The position numbers were made by a program, and so were the translations under genes. DNA of 22,339 nucleotides. It comes from Candidatus Uhrbacteria bacterium (GTDB lineage: Bacteria > Patescibacteriota > Patescibacteriia > UBA9934 > GWF2-40-263). The notes under the pieces are model-generated. The model saw only the letters and a program-made list of their open reading frames with translations. It was not told where the DNA came from and made no database searches. The stretch is from NCBI GenBank assembly GCA_018700535.1, contig JABITQ010000035.1, forward strand, positions 1 to 22,339, in the 5' to 3' direction. This document shows, one piece after another, positions 21,016-22,339 of the stretch; position 1 is the first letter of the stretch; every line of letters begins with the position of its first letter.

Positions 21016-21516
21016 ATGCCCGAAAATACTAATGGAATCGCTGATCACTCTGCCAATCCAACATTTGAGTACAACAAAATTACTGAGCAGATTTATCTAG
21101 GAACAAATGCTTGCTGCACCGTTCACTTTGATAATGATTTATTAAAAGCTGGAGTACGCGCTGATATTTCGATGGAGGCTGAGCGTATTGATGCAGCCGA
21201 TGGTGCGGAGTATTTCCTCTGGTTGCCAACAATCGACCACACAGCACCCACTATGCAAAAGCTGCGCGTTGGAACACATGCGATCCGTGAGTTGATCGAA
21301 ACTGGTGAGAAGGTGTACGTACATTGTCGCAATGGCCACGGGCGTGGACCAAGCTTGGTGATTGCGTACTTTATTCTGCTTGGCGATGATTACGAGACGG
21401 CATTTACAAAAGTAAAAGAGAAACGTCCGGTGATTCATTTGGACGATGTGCAGGTTGATCGCTTAAAGGAATTTGAAACATGGTGCCGTGAGCATCACAT
21501 GCAGGATGCAGAATAA
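21016..21516 (+). CDS. Dual-specificity phosphatase-like protein (HCX5R)
   Basis: 166 residues. YNKITEQIYLGTNACC (about 19-34) matches the opening 'i.e.lyLG....' of dual-specificity phosphatases. The phosphatase loop VHCRNGHGRGPSLVIAYF carries His103, nucleophile Cys104 and Arg110 in the C-x5-R arrangement, followed by Ser/Pro as in many small DSPs. An Asp in WLPTIDHTAPT (D74) is a good candidate general acid. C-terminal 'A...v...RP.i.' (TKVKEKRPVIHLDDVQVDRL) is also typical. It removes phosphate from a phosphoprotein or other phosphoester; the substrate cannot be told. It has no signal peptide, so it is cytoplasmic. No SD is evident before the ATG. The next gene starts 1 nt after its stop, so the two are co-transcribed. 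Confidence 0.88.
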   Translation: MPENTNGIADHSANPTFEYNKITEQIYLGTNACCTVHFDNDLLKAGVRADISMEAERIDAADGAEYFLWLPTIDHTAPTMQKLRVGTHAIRELIETGEKVYVHCRNGHGRGPSLVIAYFILLGDDYETAFTKVKEKRPVIHLDDVQVDRLKEFETWCREHHMQDAE

Positions 21517-21517
21517 T

Positions 21518-22063
21518 ATGAGTAAAAAATCTTTCCGTCACGAAATTGTTGAGTCAATGCGCGAGATCATTTTTGGTCTTGAGGATTCGCTCGTCTCCAC
21601 CCTTGGTGCGATCACGGGAATCGCTGTTGGTGCGCACAGTACGTACATCGTGATCCTTTCTGGATTGGTCCTCATTGCCGCTGAAGGGATGAGTATGGCT
21701 GCTGGGTCGTACTTGTCGAGTAAGTCTGCTGAGCAGGCAGAGGATGTCTTTCACAAGCGAAAGAGAGGTCGAGAGAAGGTGCGGCCAGTGAGATCAGCTG
21801 TCGTAATGGGCGTCTTTTATTTTGCGGGAGGATTTATCCCGCTCGCACCATACTTTTATCTGTCAGTAGATGATGCACTCGCACCATCCGTTATTTTTAC
21901 AGCACTGTCCTTGTTCGCACTCGGAGTTTGGGCAGCGCATTACACTAAGCGATCGAAGTTTAAGTCTGGAATGGAAATGGCGGGTGTGTCGTTAGCTGCG
22001 GCATTGGTTGGGTACTTGATCGGGCGTGCGGTGGCGAGTTATTTTGGAGTGGATGTTGTTTAG
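21518..22063 (+). CDS. VIT1/CCC1-family transporter-like membrane protein
   Basis: 181 residues from ATG 21518, which follows the phosphatase stop by 1 nt; an upstream in-frame start inside the phosphatase gene is less likely. The N-terminus EIVESMREIIFGLEDSLVSTLGAITGIA matches (in two adjacent blocks) the family's first helix with its acidic 'G..DG..s...v..G.a' motif; here GLEDSLVSTLG. The second helix carries the conserved AAEGMSMAAGSYLSSKS. After a short charged cytoplasmic stretch (KRKRGREKVRP) come three more membrane segments, for about five in all. Known family members move iron or manganese. The cytoplasmic metal-binding domain of plant and yeast forms is reduced to a short loop, as in many compact bacterial members. 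The pairing with a phosphatase gene is unusual and may hint at regulation. Confidence 0.85.
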   Translation: MSKKSFRHEIVESMREIIFGLEDSLVSTLGAITGIAVGAHSTYIVILSGLVLIAAEGMSMAAGSYLSSKSAEQAEDVFHKRKRGREKVRPVRSAVVMGVFYFAGGFIPLAPYFYLSVDDALAPSVIFTALSLFALGVWAAHYTKRSKFKSGMEMAGVSLAAALVGYLIGRAVASYFGVDVV

Positions 22064-22076
22064 GTAAAAAGAAGAG

Positions 22077-22112
22077 AACCCCATCTGTGCTGTGGCGCAG
22101 GTGGGGTTTTTT
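22077..22112 (+). terminator. Intrinsic terminator after the VIT-like gene
   Basis: A 13-bp stem (22077-22089 with 22096-22108, two G-T wobbles) with a 6-nt loop is followed by TTTT to 22112. Confidence 0.88.
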
Positions 22113-22159
22113 GTTTTGGGGTGAATATGGCATACTCCCTTTGACCATAAGGAGGTCTC

Positions 22160-22339
22160 ATGGATCAGTCGACTGTGTCCAATGCGGCAGCACCAAAAGC
22201 ATTGGGTGTTCCCAGGGGGTGTATTGAATTCTTTGCCGAGCTTCTCTCAGCCAGGCTTGGTCTTCAGCCGGGTGCAGATGGTGATGATGAATATGTCGCA
22301 AGGCTTGGTGGTCGGATTCATCGAGTCGGTAGCTCTCAG
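22160..22339 (+). CDS. Unrecognised protein, 5' part (runs off the window)
   Basis: ATG 22160 follows a strong SD, AAGGAGGT at 22149-22156, with 3 nt spacing, and the frame stays open for 60 codons to the window end. The product begins MDQSTVSNAAAPKALGVPRG and continues with a helix-like CIEFFAELLSARLGL and an acidic GADGDDEYV. I do not recognise a family. The strong SD is like that of the accessory genes at the left end and unlike most single genes in the middle, which suggests that another accessory block begins here. Confidence 0.65.
   Translation, partial: MDQSTVSNAAAPKALGVPRGCIEFFAELLSARLGLQPGADGDDEYVARLGGRIHRVGSSQ

Noticed and set aside
21473..21517. Upstream in-frame ATG for the VIT-like gene, inside the phosphatase gene
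   Set aside because: The extra 15 residues are not family-like, and ATG 21518 directly follows the phosphatase stop, a common operon arrangement.
1..22339. TGA read as glycine (as in some CPR lineages)
   Set aside because: rnpA ends at a TGA in the classic ATGA overlap with yidD, and all recognised proteins are full length with TAA, TAG or TGA as stops.
1..22339. CRISPR array, insertion sequence or rRNA genes
   Set aside because: No regularly spaced direct repeats, transposase motifs or rRNA-like sequence was found on either strand.

Overview
The window looks like a piece of a small, streamlined bacterial chromosome, most consistent with the Candidate Phyla Radiation (Patescibacteria). This is an inference from gene content and architecture, not from a marker tree. 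It holds the replication-origin neighbourhood (yidD-rnpA-rpmH on the minus strand facing away from dnaA-dnaN). TGA is used as an ordinary stop (rnpA), so the standard bacterial code applies. Many first genes of transcripts lack a Shine-Dalgarno (SD) sequence and start about 9-11 nt after a -10 box, as expected of leaderless mRNAs. Several internal genes, and the genes at the window edges, have strong SDs.

Left accessory block (1-3103, plus strand): the 3' end of a methyltransferase-like gene; a two-gene operon whose first product looks like a divergent methylpurine-DNA glycosylase and whose second product is unrecognised but carries the same roughly 47-residue C-terminal module; and a gene for a DGQHR-motif protein related to DndB. 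Each transcript has its own sigma70-like promoter and intrinsic terminator.

Housekeeping/origin block (3107-9712): trigger factor, a DUF167 protein, then convergent yidD, rnpA and rpmH. Next come a DnaA-box-containing divergent promoter region, dnaA, an origin-like dnaA-dnaN gap, dnaN, and a membrane-anchored type 1 periplasmic-binding protein. The gap has degenerate DnaA boxes, a C-tract, five DnaA-trio-like triplets and an AT-rich stretch.

Middle block (9716-14922): a UPF0462/C4orf33-like (CBM9/DOMON-like) protein on a probable leaderless transcript, then a 1,520-residue soluble protein I cannot assign, preceded by a perfect 21-bp inverted repeat.

Cell-envelope block (14924-20788): a class A penicillin-binding protein with two C-terminal Ig-like domains (minus strand), divergent from glmS (first step of amino-sugar synthesis for peptidoglycan). 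A perfect 50-bp palindrome lies just before glmS. A membrane-anchored 3D-domain protein follows, behind a near-consensus promoter that runs straight into a terminator hairpin.

Right end (20825-22339): tRNA-Cys(GCA), a dual-specificity-phosphatase-like protein directly abutting a VIT1/CCC1-like transporter gene, and the 5' end of an SD-led unknown gene.

There is no gene-free stretch longer than about 300 bases. The most interesting points are the DNA-glycosylase-like/shared-tail gene pair beside a DndB-like gene, the 50-bp palindrome at glmS, the promoter-on-terminator before the 3D gene, the origin architecture, and the orphan giant protein.
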